From contig NZ_PPFE01000001.1 in assembly GCF_002917925.1 (NCBI RefSeq), positions 496,001 through 560,000 on the forward strand: a stretch of DNA of 64,000 nucleotides, written 5' to 3'. Positions 63,929-64,000 of the stretch are shown one piece after another. The translations under genes and the position numbers were made by a program. The number at the start of each line of letters is the position of its first letter. Positions within the stretch are counted from its first letter, which is position 1. The notes under the pieces are model-generated. The model saw only the letters and a list, made by a program, of their open reading frames with translations. It was not told where the DNA came from and searched no databases. The DNA is from Roseovarius confluentis. Lineage in GTDB: Bacteria; Pseudomonadota; Alphaproteobacteria; Rhodobacterales; Rhodobacteraceae.

Positions 63929-64000
63929 CGGCCGTTTTCGCGATTGTCGAAGTCGCGCACGCGCGAGTTGCTCTGCGGTGCTTGCGACTGTGGCCTGCCT
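63925..64000 (-). CDS. C-terminal tail of an upstream gene, cut by window edge
   Basis: One minus-strand frame entering at the right edge reads 24 codons (ending [15 protein letters not shown]) and stops at a TGA that overlaps the queA ATG as ATGA. The overlap pattern fits a cotranscribed neighbour, but the piece is too short to identify. An alternative frame would extend queA upstream and is less likely. Confidence 0.3.
   Translation of the reverse strand, partial: GRPQSQAPQSNSRVRDFDNRENGR

Overview
The window is a high-GC chromosomal stretch with short intergenic gaps and a gene content typical of the Rhodobacterales (the marine Roseobacter group). Markers are TRAP and polyamine ABC transporters, a PuuA-type glutamine synthetase homologue, malate-CoA ligase with serine-glyoxylate aminotransferase, a ZapA/ZauP-like pair, UdgX with its radical SAM partner, and two GTTC-N7-GTTC LexA boxes of the alphaproteobacterial kind. 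No insertion sequence, prophage, CRISPR array or intact tRNA/rRNA gene was seen. The only part that looks acquired is the left edge: a low-GC, truncated GSCFA-domain gene next to a decayed tRNA-Leu-like sequence.

Layout. 1-0.9 kb: GSCFA fragment and tRNA relic. 0.9-2.9 kb: DEAD-box RNA helicase. 2.9-6.8 kb (minus): polyamine-type ABC transporter, with a RutR-consensus palindrome upstream of the binding-protein gene. 6.9-14.7 kb (minus): one tightly packed operon encoding an N-formylglutamate amidohydrolase-family protein, TRAP subunits DctQ, DctM and DctP, a PuuA-like ligase, an aldehyde dehydrogenase and an iron-type alcohol dehydrogenase; an RpiR-family regulator is divergent. 15.9-17.2 kb: cupin and BKACE-family genes. 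17.4-20.0 kb (minus): LexA-boxed DNA-repair pair, radical SAM then UdgX. 20.2-23.1 kb: succinate-semialdehyde-type dehydrogenase and catalase. 25.6-29.5 kb: glucosylglycerate module with phosphatase and synthase on plus and a convergent phosphorylase on minus. 29.8-35.6 kb: LuxR-type regulator, serine-glyoxylate aminotransferase, hydroxypyruvate reductase, a small conserved protein, a palindrome array, and malate-CoA ligase. 35.7-42.4 kb: cell division pair, transketolase, PQQ-type sugar dehydrogenase, DUF808 protein, GAPDH. 42.5-44.2 kb: PepSY protein, cytochrome b561 and a membrane-tethered LuxR-type regulator. 44.2-54.2 kb: coaD, a CBS protein, and valine catabolism (mmsA with a divergent LysR; isobutyryl-CoA dehydrogenase, hydrolase and mmsB) around a nitronate monooxygenase, a carboxylate-amine ligase and an L,D-transpeptidase. 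54.4-64 kb: RcnB-like protein, uvrA, methyltransferase, dihydrolipoamide dehydrogenase, DUF924, MFS transporter, queA.

The genes suggest a heterotroph that imports amines and organic anions, can run part of the serine cycle to assimilate C1 units or glyoxylate, degrades valine, makes and recycles glucosylglycerate as a compatible solute, and has an SOS response. The least explained features are the 7-gene TRAP/gamma-glutamyl-ligase operon, the evenly spaced perfect palindromes at 33271-33361, and a two-copy intergenic element made of a conserved 28-bp head followed by a variable hairpin. All functional statements rest on reading the sequence and family knowledge; no database search was run.
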